This document shows positions 35,759 through 44,218 of a DNA stretch of 64,000 bases, one piece after another (position 1 is the first letter of the stretch; each line of letters starts with the position of its first letter). The notes beneath the pieces are model-generated. The model was not told the DNA's origin. It made no database searches and saw only the letters and a list, made by a program, of their open reading frames with translations. The stretch is taken from NCBI RefSeq assembly GCF_019857185.1, contig NZ_JAHWXP010000003.1, positions 124,001 through 188,000 on the forward strand. Direction: 5' to 3'. The position numbers and the translations under genes are program-made. The stretch is from Alteriqipengyuania abyssalis. GTDB taxonomy: Bacteria > Pseudomonadota > Alphaproteobacteria > Sphingomonadales > Sphingomonadaceae.

Positions 35759-36517
35759 CTAGCGCGGTGCGACTGCGTAGGAAAGCGCCACGAATCCCTC
35801 TTCCCCATCCCTGAAAAAGCGGACTTCGCGGCCTGCGACGATCGCCCAGACCCGCCCGTCATGCGCGGCGCTGGCGCGGTCGGTGGCGGACGGGGTCGGA
35901 TCGCCGGTAGGGTGCGAGTGGTAATAGCCAATCACCTGCGGCCCTCCGCCCCGCGCAGCCCTGTGCGCGGCGATCAACGCATGCGGATCGATCTCGAAAT
36001 GGCGAGATGGATCGGGGTGGACATTGGTGGTGGGCTGCACGTGCGTGATCGTAGAGCCTTCGCCTAGCAACAGCCCGCAGCATTCGCTGGGGTGGGCACG
36101 CGCGGCGCGGGAGACGATAGCGTCGAGAGCTTCGTCGTTTATCGAGATAGTCGCTCGCCCATCGATATATTCGTTGGGTGCTGTGCCTTCACTTGCCAGC
36201 CCTACCCGTTCGTCCTGAGCCTGTCGAAGGGCGAATGGAGAGCGCGATTTCGCCAATCGCGAAACTTCATCCCACCGGCCAGCAATCAGCGCTTCTTTCT
36301 TCGCTCTCGACCACCCCTTGACTCGGCGCTCAGAAGCCAGTGCTTCCTCGCGCGTCACGAATTCCTGCGACCACAAATGCTCGACCGGCAAGCGTCTTTT
36401 CGTCCATTGCGAACCTTGGCCCGCCTTATGCTCGGCCATCCTGATCTCAAGGTTATCGGTATGCCCGGTATAGTAAGACCCGTCCGCACATCGCAGGATG
36501 TAAACGAAGAAACGCAT
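35759..36517 (-). CDS. Fusion of GIY-YIG nuclease domain and JAMM (M67) metalloprotease domain
   Basis: A 252-aa protein of two unrelated domains. Residues about 1-92 are a UvrC/URI-type GIY-YIG domain (FVYILRCADGSYYTGHTDNLEIRMAEH, with EEALASERRVKGWSRAKKEALI), as in small single-domain members. Residues about 122-252 are a JAMM/Mov34 isopeptidase-like domain: Glu145 in SECCGLLLGEG and HSHPTGDPTPSATD (H200, H202, S210, D213), a complete zinc site. The linker, residues 95-105 (FALRQAQDERV), is encoded by a REP element. No ATG or GTG is available for a separate JAMM start, only a TTG at residue 88. The two are normally separate genes, so this looks like a REP-mediated join. Confidence 0.8.
   Translation of the reverse strand: MRFFVYILRCADGSYYTGHTDNLEIRMAEHKAGQGSQWTKRRLPVEHLWSQEFVTREEALASERRVKGWSRAKKEALIAGRWDEVSRLAKSRSPFALRQAQDERVGLASEGTAPNEYIDGRATISINDEALDAIVSRAARAHPSECCGLLLGEGSTITHVQPTTNVHPDPSRHFEIDPHALIAAHRAARGGGPQVIGYYHSHPTGDPTPSATDRASAAHDGRVWAIVAGREVRFFRDGEEGFVALSYAVAPR
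36205..36235 (-). repeat. REP element inside the GIY-YIG/JAMM coding sequence
   Basis: On the minus strand CCTTCGACAGGCTCAGGA lies between TTCG and CGAAC arms; it is the same core as the intergenic copies at 36536-36660 and 8592-8683. It is read through in frame as FALRQAQDERV. Confidence 0.85.
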
Positions 36518-36535
36518 TCCGCGAGTGTAGTGCCA

Positions 36536-36660
36536 GTTCGCCCTTCGACAAGCTCAGGACGAACGGTCGGGGAGGGGCATGCCGCTGCCCGTTCGTGGTG
36601 AGCCTGTCGAACCGCGGACGCCGCGCTATGTTCGCCCTTCGACAAGTCCGGTGCGAACGG
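36536..36660. repeat. Cluster of three REP-like palindromes
   Basis: Three copies of the same palindromic unit: 36536-36566 (forward, GTTCG...CGAAC arms), 36588-36617 (inverted, GAGCCTGTCGAA core) and 36630-36660 (forward, degenerate, CTTCGACAAGTCCGG core). They fill the gap between the divergent GIY-YIG/JAMM and RluD-like genes, so they lie where both promoters must be. Confidence 0.85.
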
Positions 36661-36673
36661 TATGGGGGCAACC

Positions 36674-37612
36674 ATGAGTGAAACCCTCACCGGCACCATC
36701 CCCGCCCCCGCCCGCCTCGACAAGGCGCTGGCCGATGCCACCGATCTTTCGCGGGAGCGGATCAAGGGGCTGATCGCGGATGGGCAGGTGAGCGTGGGCG
36801 GCAGGGTCGCCACTTCGCCTTCCGCCAAGGTTGCAGCGGGAACGCCCTTCACCATCGCCCTGCCCGCCCCCACCCCGCTGGAGGCGGAGCCGCAGGATAT
36901 TCCGCTGGTCGTAGCCTACGAGGACGAACATCTGATTGTGGTCGACAAGCCTGCGGGGATGGTGGTCCACCCGGCGGCGGGCAATCGCGACGGTACGCTG
37001 GTCAATGCGCTGCTGCACCATTGCCGGGCTCAGCTTTCGGGCATCAACGGGGTCGAGCGGCCCGGGATCGTCCACCGGATCGACAAGGATACCTCCGGCC
37101 TGCTGGTGGTCGCCAAGACCGACGCCGCGCACGAGGGGCTGACGCGGCAGTTCGCCGATCACAGCATTTCGCGCCGCTATGTCGCGGTGTGCGCAGGCCA
37201 GCCACGGCCCCCCGAAGGGACGATCGACGCACGCCTCGGCCGGTCGGACCGCGATCGCAAGAAAATGGCCGTGCTCGACCCCCAATCGACCCGCGGGAAG
37301 CACGCGGTGACGCATTATCGCACAACCAAAACTTTCGGTGTCGCAAGCATTCTTGAATGCCGGCTGGAGACCGGGCGCACCCACCAGGTGCGCGTTCACT
37401 GTGCGTCAATCGGTCATCCGCTATTGGGGGACCCGCAATATGGACGCGATCCCAAGGCCTTGCGGCCAATCCTCGAGAAATTGGGCTTCCGCCGGCAGGC
37501 GCTCCACGCCGCCAGCGTCGGCTTCATCCATCCCGCGACCGGCGAACGGCTCGAATTTCAGGCCGACTTGCCCCGGGACATAGGGGAACTGATCGACGAA
37601 ATCGCTCGTTGA
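36674..37612 (+). CDS. RluA-family pseudouridine synthase (RluD-like)
   Basis: A 312-aa enzyme. An N-terminal S4 domain (RLDKALADAT, ISRERIKGLIADGQV-like) precedes the catalytic domain with HRIDKDTSG (Asp137) and GRTHQVRVHCASIGHPLLGDPQYG. The sequence pattern, including VVDKPAGMVVHPAAG, is closer to RluD (23S rRNA helix 69) than to RluC. An upstream ATG four codons earlier is possible. The second RluA-family gene in the window, at 12400, has the longer basic tail. Confidence 0.9.
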   Translation: MSETLTGTIPAPARLDKALADATDLSRERIKGLIADGQVSVGGRVATSPSAKVAAGTPFTIALPAPTPLEAEPQDIPLVVAYEDEHLIVVDKPAGMVVHPAAGNRDGTLVNALLHHCRAQLSGINGVERPGIVHRIDKDTSGLLVVAKTDAAHEGLTRQFADHSISRRYVAVCAGQPRPPEGTIDARLGRSDRDRKKMAVLDPQSTRGKHAVTHYRTTKTFGVASILECRLETGRTHQVRVHCASIGHPLLGDPQYGRDPKALRPILEKLGFRRQALHAASVGFIHPATGERLEFQADLPRDIGELIDEIAR

Positions 37613-37746
37613 AATCGATGAACACAACTCGAAAAATTCCGGGAAGTGGCCTATATGAAGACGTGTGGCCCAAGCATCCCGAATGCCCAGCAGGGGTTCG
37701 GGGCCCAAACGGGGGGATGGGCTGACACAGAAAGGTTAGGGACGAA

Positions 37747-38652
37747 GTGAGTAAAAGCAAGGCAGTAGCCATTCCGGCCCTCGGCGGCGAGCAAAGCCTC
37801 AACCGCTATTTGTCGGAAATCAAGAAATTCCCCGTGCTGACGGCAGAGCAAGAATACATGCTCGCCAAGCGGTACGAAGAGCACGAAGACCCCGAGGCTG
37901 CGGCCCAGCTGGTCTCGAGCCATCTGCGGCTCGTCGCGAAGATCGCGATGGGGTACCGCGGCTATGGGCTGCCCGTGTCCGACCTGATTTCCGAAGGGAA
38001 CGTCGGCCTGATGCAGGGCGTCAAGAAGTTCGAGCCCGATCGCGGTTTCCGCCTCGCGACCTATGCGATGTGGTGGATCAAGGCGAGCATCCAGGAATAT
38101 ATCCTGCGCTCGTGGAGCCTGGTGAAGATGGGCACCACCGCCGCGCAGAAGAAGCTGTTCTTCAACCTGCGGCGGATGAAGCGCAATCTCGACGCCTACG
38201 AGGACACCGACCTCCATCCGGATGACGTGACCAAGATCGCAACCGACCTCGGCGTGCCCGAGCAGGAAGTGATCAACATGAACCGCCGGATGCTGATGGG
38301 CGGCGACAGCTCGCTCAACGTGTCGATGCGCGGGGACGAGGAAAACGCCAGCCAGTGGCAGGACTGGCTGACCGACGATCGCCCGCTGCAGGACGAAACC
38401 ACCGCCGACACGCAGGAGGCGCAGGTGCGCCACGCCATGCTGCTGGAAGCTATGGAGTCGCTCAACGATCGCGAGAAGCACATCCTGACCGAACGCCGAC
38501 TGACCGAAGACCCGCAGACGCTCGAAGAGCTGAGCAAGGTCTACGACGTGTCGCGCGAACGCATCCGCCAGATCGAGGTGCGCGCGTTCGAGAAGCTGCA
38601 GAAGGCGATGCAGCGCATCGCGAGCGAGAAGCTGATGCCCGTCGCGGCCTGA
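37747..38652 (+). CDS. rpoH: RNA polymerase heat-shock sigma factor RpoH
   Basis: A 301-aa sigma-70 group factor directing heat-shock transcription. Regions 1.2/2 (SLNRYLSEIKKFPVLTAEQE, HLRLVAKIAMGYRGYGLP, DLISEGNVGLMQGVKKF, TYAMWWIKASIQEYIL), the RpoH-specific stretch KLFFNLRRMKRNL, region 3 and region 4 (ERIRQIEVRAFEKLQKAM) are complete. GTG start. In alphaproteobacteria there are often two RpoH paralogues; this one cannot be classed from sequence alone. A strong terminator follows. Confidence 0.95.
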   Translation: MSKSKAVAIPALGGEQSLNRYLSEIKKFPVLTAEQEYMLAKRYEEHEDPEAAAQLVSSHLRLVAKIAMGYRGYGLPVSDLISEGNVGLMQGVKKFEPDRGFRLATYAMWWIKASIQEYILRSWSLVKMGTTAAQKKLFFNLRRMKRNLDAYEDTDLHPDDVTKIATDLGVPEQEVINMNRRMLMGGDSSLNVSMRGDEENASQWQDWLTDDRPLQDETTADTQEAQVRHAMLLEAMESLNDREKHILTERRLTEDPQTLEELSKVYDVSRERIRQIEVRAFEKLQKAMQRIASEKLMPVAA

Positions 38653-38679
38653 CGCTCTCGCATCGCTGAACCCGAAAAG

Positions 38680-38713
38680 ACGCCGCCCCGCCATCGTGCA
38701 GGGCGGCGTTTTT
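38680..38713 (+). terminator. Terminator downstream of rpoH
   Basis: ACGCCGCCC pairs with GGGCGGCGT around a 12-nt loop and is followed directly by TTTT. The complementary strand also has a T-rich exit (TCTTTTC), so it may serve the convergent SDR gene as well. Confidence 0.88.
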
Positions 38714-38717
38714 CGTG

Positions 38718-39461
38718 TCAGCGGTTGGCGAGCATTTCCATGAACTCGCCGACCTTGCCGTCCTTCTCCGCATTACGGAACGGGCGGACGAACTCGACGC
38801 ACACTTCCTCAGGCGTCGGCTGCTGCTGGAACAGCGTCATCACCTCTTCGATATAGGCGTCGAGCGGCATGTACCCCTCACGCTCCGACTGCCCCGGAGT
38901 CAGCTCGGTCTGCACGCCCGGCGGGACCAGCTCGATCACCTCGATGCTGCCCTTGAGCTGCTGGCGCAGCGACAGCGTGTAGCTGTGCAGCGCCGCCTTG
39001 GTCGCGGAATAGGTCGCGGCCTTGGGCTGCGGCACGAAGGCGAGGCCCGAGGTGACGTTGACGATGACCGGGTTGTCGCGGGTCTTGAGATGGTCGACCA
39101 GCGCATCGGTCAACCGGATCGGACCGAGCAGGTTGATCGTCACTTCCGCAGTGGCATCGCCGAGATCGCGCGAGGCGGTGATGTCCTCGTACTTCATGAT
39201 CCCGGCATTGTTGAACACCGCGTTGAGCTCGGGGAAGCGTTCGACCACTTCCTTCGCAAAGCGCTCCACCTCGCCCGGCTGCGCCACGTCGAGCGTCATC
39301 GCGTGGATGTTGTCGTAGCCCTGTGCGGTCTCCTCCCGGGCATCGCGCGTGCGCCCGGCGACGATCACCGTGTTGCCCAGATCGTGCCAGCGGCGGGCAA
39401 GCTCGCGCCCGATGCCACTGCCGCCGCCGGTGATGAGGATGGTGTTGCCCGATAGTTTCAT
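38718..39461 (-). CDS. Short-chain dehydrogenase/reductase (DltE-like)
   Basis: A 247-aa classical SDR oxidoreductase. N-terminal NTILITGGGSGIGREL cofactor site, LDVAQPGEV, NNAG, catalytic NVTSGLAF... with YSATKAAL (Tyr and Lys) and PPGVQTEL. The pattern of residues resembles the DltE group of SDRs. Substrate unknown. The ATG at 39461 is preferred; two upstream in-frame ATG codons exist, but GGCGAG lies ahead of this one. Its stop is 5 nt from the rpoH terminator. Confidence 0.88.
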   Translation of the reverse strand: MKLSGNTILITGGGSGIGRELARRWHDLGNTVIVAGRTRDAREETAQGYDNIHAMTLDVAQPGEVERFAKEVVERFPELNAVFNNAGIMKYEDITASRDLGDATAEVTINLLGPIRLTDALVDHLKTRDNPVIVNVTSGLAFVPQPKAATYSATKAALHSYTLSLRQQLKGSIEVIELVPPGVQTELTPGQSEREGYMPLDAYIEEVMTLFQQQPTPEEVCVEFVRPFRNAEKDGKVGEFMEMLANR

Positions 39462-39598
39462 AGCACGCTCGCCTTTCATGGATTGCTGACCTGCCATGTA
39501 GGTCGCGCGCGCCGCCGCGGGAGGGGTCGATGCGGATTTGCCGGCCGCGCGAACGCGGGTGATTGTCGCCTCGCGGCGCAGCCTCTAGATAGCCGGTC

Positions 39599-40270
39599 GT
39601 GTTTTTCCGTGCCTTCCAGATCCTGACCGCGCTGATCGCGACCTTCATCGGGCTGAGCCTGTTCCTGACGCTCGCCTTCCGTTTCGTGCCCGTGCCCGTC
39701 ACCTGGACGATGATCATGGACGAAAACGGCTACACCAAGGACTGGCGCAGCCTCGACGATATCGACCGCAGCCTGGTACGCGCGGTGATCGCGTCGGAGG
39801 ACCAGAATTTCTGCGAGCACAACGGGTTCGACTACGCCGCGCTGCAGGCCGCGATGGAGAACAACATGAAGGGCGGCAAGCTGCGCGGCGGCTCCACGAT
39901 CAGCCAGCAGACCGCCAAGAACGTGTTCCTTTGGCAGGGCGGCGGTTTCTTCCGCAAGGGGCTGGAGGCGTGGTTCACCGTGCTGATCGAGCGGCTGTGG
40001 ACCAAGCGGCGGATCATGGAGGTGTACCTCAACGTCGCCGAGACGGGCATCGGCACCTATGGCGCGCAAGCCGGATCGCTCCGCTATTTCGGCCACGGTG
40101 CCGACCGGCTGAGCAATAGCGAGGCGGCGCGTATGGCGGTCGCCCTGCCCAGCCCTAAGAAGCGCGAGGTCAAGAACCCGCAAGGCTGGCTGCGCCGCCA
40201 CGGCGACCGGACCGCGCGCGCGATCGGCACCATGGCGCGCGAAGGGCTGGACTCGTGTGTCTATCAATAG
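39599..40270 (+). CDS. mtgA: Monofunctional biosynthetic peptidoglycan transglycosylase
   Basis: A 223-aa GT51 enzyme polymerising lipid II without a transpeptidase domain. One N-terminal transmembrane helix (about residues 5-30), then ASEDQNFCEHNGFD (catalytic Glu), GGSTISQQTAKNVFLW, KRRIMEVYLNVAETG and GYGAQAG-like stretches. GTG start. Length of about 220 is normal for MtgA. Confidence 0.95.
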   Translation: MFFRAFQILTALIATFIGLSLFLTLAFRFVPVPVTWTMIMDENGYTKDWRSLDDIDRSLVRAVIASEDQNFCEHNGFDYAALQAAMENNMKGGKLRGGSTISQQTAKNVFLWQGGGFFRKGLEAWFTVLIERLWTKRRIMEVYLNVAETGIGTYGAQAGSLRYFGHGADRLSNSEAARMAVALPSPKKREVKNPQGWLRRHGDRTARAIGTMAREGLDSCVYQ

Positions 40271-40452
40271 CGGCCCGCGAATAGCTGGCACTTTCAGCGA
40301 CTTGGGCGCTTTCGGCGTCCCTGCGGGTTCTTCGATCTTGTCGAATGATATTCCATATCTAGCTGATTTTGCGAGATTTTTCTTGCTTGAAGGCGAAAGC
40401 TCCGCCTAGTCCGCCCTTGGCAGACAGGGGCCGGCAGAAGGGCAATCGATCG

Positions 40453-41370
40453 ATGGGTCACGATCATTCTCACGACCATGCGCACGGGCACGGGCACGGC
40501 CATTCCCACGCGCCAGCCGATTTCGGGCGCGCCTTCGCGATCGGGGTTGCGCTCAACACCGTGTTCGTCGTGGTCGAGGCGAGCTTCGGCTATATCTCGG
40601 GCTCGATGGCGCTGGTCGCGGATGCGGGCCATAACCTGTCGGACGTCCTTGGCCTGCTGATCGCCTGGGGGGCGAGCGCGGCGGCCAAGCGGCCGCCCTC
40701 CCCGCGCTTCACCTACGGCCTTAAAAGCTCCACGATCCTCGCCGCGCTGGCCAATGCCGCGCTGCTCATGATCGCCATCGGCGCGATCCTGTTCGAGACG
40801 GTCGACCGGCTGATGAACCCGGTGGAGCCGGAAGGCTGGACGATGATCTGGGTCGCCGGCGTGGGCATCGTCATCAACACCGCGACCGCGCTGCTGTTCG
40901 TCAGCGGACGCAAGGACGATCTCAACATCCAGGGCGCGTTCCTGCACATGGCGGCGGATGCGCTGGTCTCGGTCGGCGTAGTGATAGCCGGGGTAGCGAT
41001 CCTGCTGACCGGCGCGGTGTGGCTCGATCCCGTCACCAGCCTCGTGATCCTCGCTGTGATCGGCTGGGGCACCTGGGGCCTCGCGCGCGACAGCCTGAAG
41101 CTGGGGCTCAACGCCGTTCCCGAAGGGGTAGACGAATCCGCAGTGCGCGCCACGCTGGAAAGCGAGCCCGGCGTCACCGAGGTGCACGACCTGCATATCT
41201 GGCCGATGTCGACCACCGAAACCGCGCTGACCGCGCATCTGGTGATGCCGGAGGGCCATCCGGGCGACGCGTTCCTCGCCTTGGTCGCACAGCGGCTCGC
41301 CCATGAGCACAAGATCGGCCATACCACCTTGCAGATCGAGCGGACGCGCAACTGCGAGGGTGGGTGTTGA
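40453..41370 (+). CDS. CDF-family divalent cation efflux protein
   Basis: A 305-aa inner-membrane transporter with six helices and a cytoplasmic C-terminal domain. The N-terminus is a His-rich metal-binding string (GHDHSHDHAHGHGHGHSH). Transport-site residues are in DAGHNLSDV (helix II) and HMAADALVS (helix V); a C-terminal LHIWPMSTTETALTAH follows. This matches the zinc exporters (CzcD/ZitB type). The upstream in-frame 28 codons are unlike the family, so ATG 40453 is used. Its stop overlaps the next start (TGATG). Confidence 0.92.
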   Translation: MGHDHSHDHAHGHGHGHSHAPADFGRAFAIGVALNTVFVVVEASFGYISGSMALVADAGHNLSDVLGLLIAWGASAAAKRPPSPRFTYGLKSSTILAALANAALLMIAIGAILFETVDRLMNPVEPEGWTMIWVAGVGIVINTATALLFVSGRKDDLNIQGAFLHMAADALVSVGVVIAGVAILLTGAVWLDPVTSLVILAVIGWGTWGLARDSLKLGLNAVPEGVDESAVRATLESEPGVTEVHDLHIWPMSTTETALTAHLVMPEGHPGDAFLALVAQRLAHEHKIGHTTLQIERTRNCEGGC

Positions 41371-42095
41371 TGGGAAGAAAGCTTGTTGTCGGGGGCGGTG
41401 TGGGAATCGTCGCCGTCCTGGCCCTGCTGGTCGGCCTCAACAGCCTCTCCAAAGCCCCGTGCTTGCAACTTATCGGCGATCTGACCTGCCGGGTCGAGAC
41501 CGATGACAAGATCGTCGCCCTGACCTTCGACGATGGCCCGACGCCGCAGGGCGTGGCTGCCATTTTGCCGATTCTCGACCGGTACGATGCCAGGGCCACC
41601 TTCTTCCTGATCGGTGAAGACCTGAAACGTCACCCGCAGGCCGCGCGCCAGATCCTTGCTGCGGGTCACGAACTGGGCAACCACACTTACAGCCACCAGC
41701 GCAATGTCGGCCGGTCCCGAGCGTTCTATCGCGGGGAGCTGGACTCAACCGGTCAGCTGCTGCGGGCCGTCGGATCGGACAGCGACCTGTTTCGCCCGCC
41801 CTATGGCCGCAAGCTGGCGGGCCTGCCGCTGGAGGTGGAGCGGGCGGGGTTGAAGACGATCACCTGGGATGTCGCTGACCGGGCCGAAGAGTTCCCCGAA
41901 CCGGCGGACTACGCACGCGACATCGTGGAGCGGGTGCGCCCCGGATCGATCATCCTGATCCACCCGATGTATCGCGGCAATGCGACCGCGCGCGAAGCCC
42001 TGCCGATGATTCTGGCCCAGTTGCGCGATCGCGGATATGACATCGTCACCGTGAGCGAACTTTTGAACCACCAGTCCTCTGCCTCGCCGCAATGA
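41370..42095 (+). CDS. NodB-type polysaccharide deacetylase
   Basis: A 241-aa enzyme removing N- or O-acetyl groups from a glycan. An N-terminal membrane anchor (about residues 5-24), then NodB motifs: TFDDGP (metal Asp), HTYSHQ (two metal His), RPPYG and a later IILIHP (catalytic His). The domain is likely periplasmic. Overlaps the CDF gene and the sigma factor gene (ATGA). Confidence 0.92.
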   Translation: MGRKLVVGGGVGIVAVLALLVGLNSLSKAPCLQLIGDLTCRVETDDKIVALTFDDGPTPQGVAAILPILDRYDARATFFLIGEDLKRHPQAARQILAAGHELGNHTYSHQRNVGRSRAFYRGELDSTGQLLRAVGSDSDLFRPPYGRKLAGLPLEVERAGLKTITWDVADRAEEFPEPADYARDIVERVRPGSIILIHPMYRGNATAREALPMILAQLRDRGYDIVTVSELLNHQSSASPQ

Positions 42096-42661
42096 CACCG
42101 GCCAGCCCAGAACGCCGTGAGCAGCTGAAGGCGGCCATGCTCCGCCTGTCGAAGGGCGACCGGGATGCGCTCGAAGTGGTCTATCGCCTCACCAGCGTGA
42201 AGCTTTTCGGCATTTGCCTGCGTATCTTGGGAGACAGGAAAGAAGCCGAAGACGCCTTGCAGGACGTTTACATCACCCTCTGGCGCAATGCCGCCCGCTA
42301 CGACGCGAAGCGCGCCAGTCCGATCGCGTGGCTGGCAACCTTCGCGCGCAACCGCGCGGTCGACCGGCTGCGTACCGGCAAGGTGCGGCGCGGCGCGGTG
42401 CCCGTGGAAGCGGCGGCAGAGCTGCCCGATGGCGACCCGTCCGCCGACGATCTGCTGATCGATGCGGAGCGGACCGCGCGGGTCCACGCCTGCCTAGACA
42501 CGCTCGACGAGCCGCAGCGCGGGGCAATCCGCACCGCCTTCCTCGAAGGGCGCACCTATGCCGAGCTGGCGGAGCGCAACGCAGTGCCGCTGGGGACGAT
42601 GAAAAGCTGGATCCGGCGCGGCCTGCTGAAGCTGCGCACCTGCATGGAGGGCGGTGAGTGA
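42092..42661 (+). CDS. ECF sigma factor (SigK-like)
   Basis: A 189-aa ECF sigma-70 factor. Region 2 spans about residues 25-90 (ALEVVYRLTSVKLFGICLRILGDRKEAEDALQDVYITLWRNA, ARNRAVDRLR) and region 4 about 125-185 (LDEPQRGAIRTAFLEGRTYAELAERNAVPLGTMKSWIRRGLLKLR). Directly followed by its anti-sigma gene with GTGA overlap. It should direct transcription of a small regulon released when the anti-sigma is inactivated. Confidence 0.93.
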   Translation: MTPASPERREQLKAAMLRLSKGDRDALEVVYRLTSVKLFGICLRILGDRKEAEDALQDVYITLWRNAARYDAKRASPIAWLATFARNRAVDRLRTGKVRRGAVPVEAAAELPDGDPSADDLLIDAERTARVHACLDTLDEPQRGAIRTAFLEGRTYAELAERNAVPLGTMKSWIRRGLLKLRTCMEGGE

Positions 42662-43392
42662 GCACGCCCGGACACGATATGCCAGAACTCTCCGGCGAAG
42701 ACCTGCTCGCTGCGGAATACGCGATGGGTCTGCTGGAAGGCGAAGACCTGCTCGCCGTGCGCGGTCGCATGGCGCGCGAGACTGCGTTTGCCGGGCTGGT
42801 TGCGCAATGGGAGACGCGGCTGGCTCCGCTGCTGGACGAACCTGCGCACGCCGCCCCTTCGCCCGAGGTGTGGAGCCGGATAGCAGGCGAGCTGGAGGAG
42901 CGGGACGAGGCACCCAGCCCCGTGGTTCTGCTCCAGCGCCGGGTCGCGGTGTGGCAGCGGATCGCTGCGGGCAGCGCGGTCGCAGCGGTTGCTGCGGTCG
43001 CCCTGCTGTTCGTGCCCCTAGGCAACACGCCTGCTCCCGCGACCGATGCGCCGCCACTGGTCGCCTCGATCCCGATTGCCGACACCCCGCTGCGCATCGG
43101 CCTGACCTTCCTGCCCGAGCGGGAGGAACTGCTGGTCGCCGCCGATGGCCTGACCGCAGACGGGGCTCACGATCACGAGCTGTGGCTGATTCCGCCGGGC
43201 GAAGGCGCACAGCCGCGATCGCTGGGCGTGGTCGCGCCGGGCACGCAGGAACGCGTGTCGCTCGACCCTGCGCTTGCCCGCTCGATGCGGCAGGGTGCGC
43301 AGATCCTGCTCAGCCAGGAACCGCTCGGCGGCGCGCCGGACAAGTCCGCGCCGGGGCCGGTGGTGGCCCAAGGAACTCTGGCGAAAACCTGA
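42658..43392 (+). CDS. Anti-sigma factor of the RskA type
   Basis: A 244-aa single-pass membrane protein. The cytoplasmic N-terminal part (about residues 10-90) contains the short helical region that would bind the sigma factor (LLAAEYAMGLLEGEDLLAVRGRM), then one transmembrane helix (about 101-121) and a periplasmic RskA-like domain (LTFLPEREELLVAADGL, HDHELWLIPPGEGAQPRSLGVV). GTG start inside the sigma gene stop. Regulated by proteolysis in the paradigm; that is not visible here. Confidence 0.9.
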   Translation: MSTPGHDMPELSGEDLLAAEYAMGLLEGEDLLAVRGRMARETAFAGLVAQWETRLAPLLDEPAHAAPSPEVWSRIAGELEERDEAPSPVVLLQRRVAVWQRIAAGSAVAAVAAVALLFVPLGNTPAPATDAPPLVASIPIADTPLRIGLTFLPEREELLVAADGLTADGAHDHELWLIPPGEGAQPRSLGVVAPGTQERVSLDPALARSMRQGAQILLSQEPLGGAPDKSAPGPVVAQGTLAKT

Positions 43393-43418
43393 GCACAAAA
43401 AGATTTCCGGCTCGCGCT

Positions 43419-43446
43419 GCATCCGTGGCGCGAGCCGCCTCGTAAC
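43419..43446 (+). promoter_or_regulatory. Candidate ECF promoter ahead of the fasciclin gene
   Basis: GCATCCG at 43419-43425 and CGTAAC at 43441-43446 are separated by 15 nt, a spacing and GC pattern fitting an ECF -35/-10 pair; the -35 resembles the CATCC of SigK-type promoters. The -35 lies in the loop of a GGCTCGCG/CGCGAGCC hairpin. This is a motif guess only. Confidence 0.3.
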
Positions 43447-43484
43447 TCCTCACCGACGGGAAAACGGAAATGAGGAGATCGACG

Positions 43485-44081
43485 ATGTTCGCCAAGAAAA
43501 CCCAAGCTGCCCTGATGCTTGCTGCCAGTGCTGCCCTGCTGGGCGCATGCGCTTCCTACGATATGGACGACGGTCAGATGGCCAGCGCAAGTGCCGATAC
43601 GACGGTGATGGTGGGCGGTGCGGCGATGTATCCGACGCGCAATATCATCGAAAACGCCGTCAATTCGAAGGATCACACCACTCTGGTCGCCGCAGTGAAG
43701 GCCGCCGGTCTGGTCGACACGCTGTCCGGCCCCGGCCCCTTCACCGTGTTCGCGCCGACCAACGCCGCCTTTGCCAAGCTGCCTGCGGGCACGGTCGACA
43801 CGCTGCTGAAGCCCGAGAACAAGGCGATGCTGACCAAGATCCTGACCTACCACGTGGTCCCCGGTCGCGTATCCGCTGAAGACCTCATGATGAAGATCAG
43901 GCAGGGCGGCGGGATGGCCAAGCTGACCACCGTGGAAGGCGGCACGCTGACCGCGAAGATGATGGGCGGCAAGGTCGTGCTGGTCGATGAAAAGGGCGGC
44001 ATGGCTACCGTCACGCAGGCCGACGTGTTCCAGTCCAACGGCGTGATCCACGTGACCGACACGGTATCGATGCCGAACTGA
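43485..44081 (+). CDS. Fasciclin (FAS1) domain lipoprotein
   Basis: A 198-aa secreted lipoprotein with signal peptide ending in LLGAC (lipobox), followed by one FAS1 domain (about residues 50-195: [81 protein letters not shown]). Fasciclin domains mediate adhesion or bind carbohydrate. It follows an ECF sigma and RskA-type anti-sigma gene, 92 nt away. ATG 43485 is favoured over the one five codons earlier because AGGAG lies 7 nt upstream. A terminator follows. Confidence 0.92.
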   Translation: MFAKKTQAALMLAASAALLGACASYDMDDGQMASASADTTVMVGGAAMYPTRNIIENAVNSKDHTTLVAAVKAAGLVDTLSGPGPFTVFAPTNAAFAKLPAGTVDTLLKPENKAMLTKILTYHVVPGRVSAEDLMMKIRQGGGMAKLTTVEGGTLTAKMMGGKVVLVDEKGGMATVTQADVFQSNGVIHVTDTVSMPN

Positions 44082-44148
44082 TCCTCTTCCTCCCCTAGCG
44101 GCACCGGAAAGCGCACCCCCGCTATCCAGCACCGGTGTCGCACCAGGG

Positions 44149-44187
44149 CCCCGCCCGGCACTACCTCCTGCCGGGCGGGGTTTTTCT
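44149..44187 (+). terminator. Terminator downstream of the fasciclin gene
   Basis: CCCCGCCCGGCA and TGCCGGGCGGGG form a perfect 12-bp stem with an 8-nt loop, followed by TTTTTCTTT. One of the clearest intrinsic terminators in the window. Confidence 0.93.
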
Positions 44188-44218
44188 TTGCCGGTTTTCG
44201 GTACTGGGCCGGTCTTGG

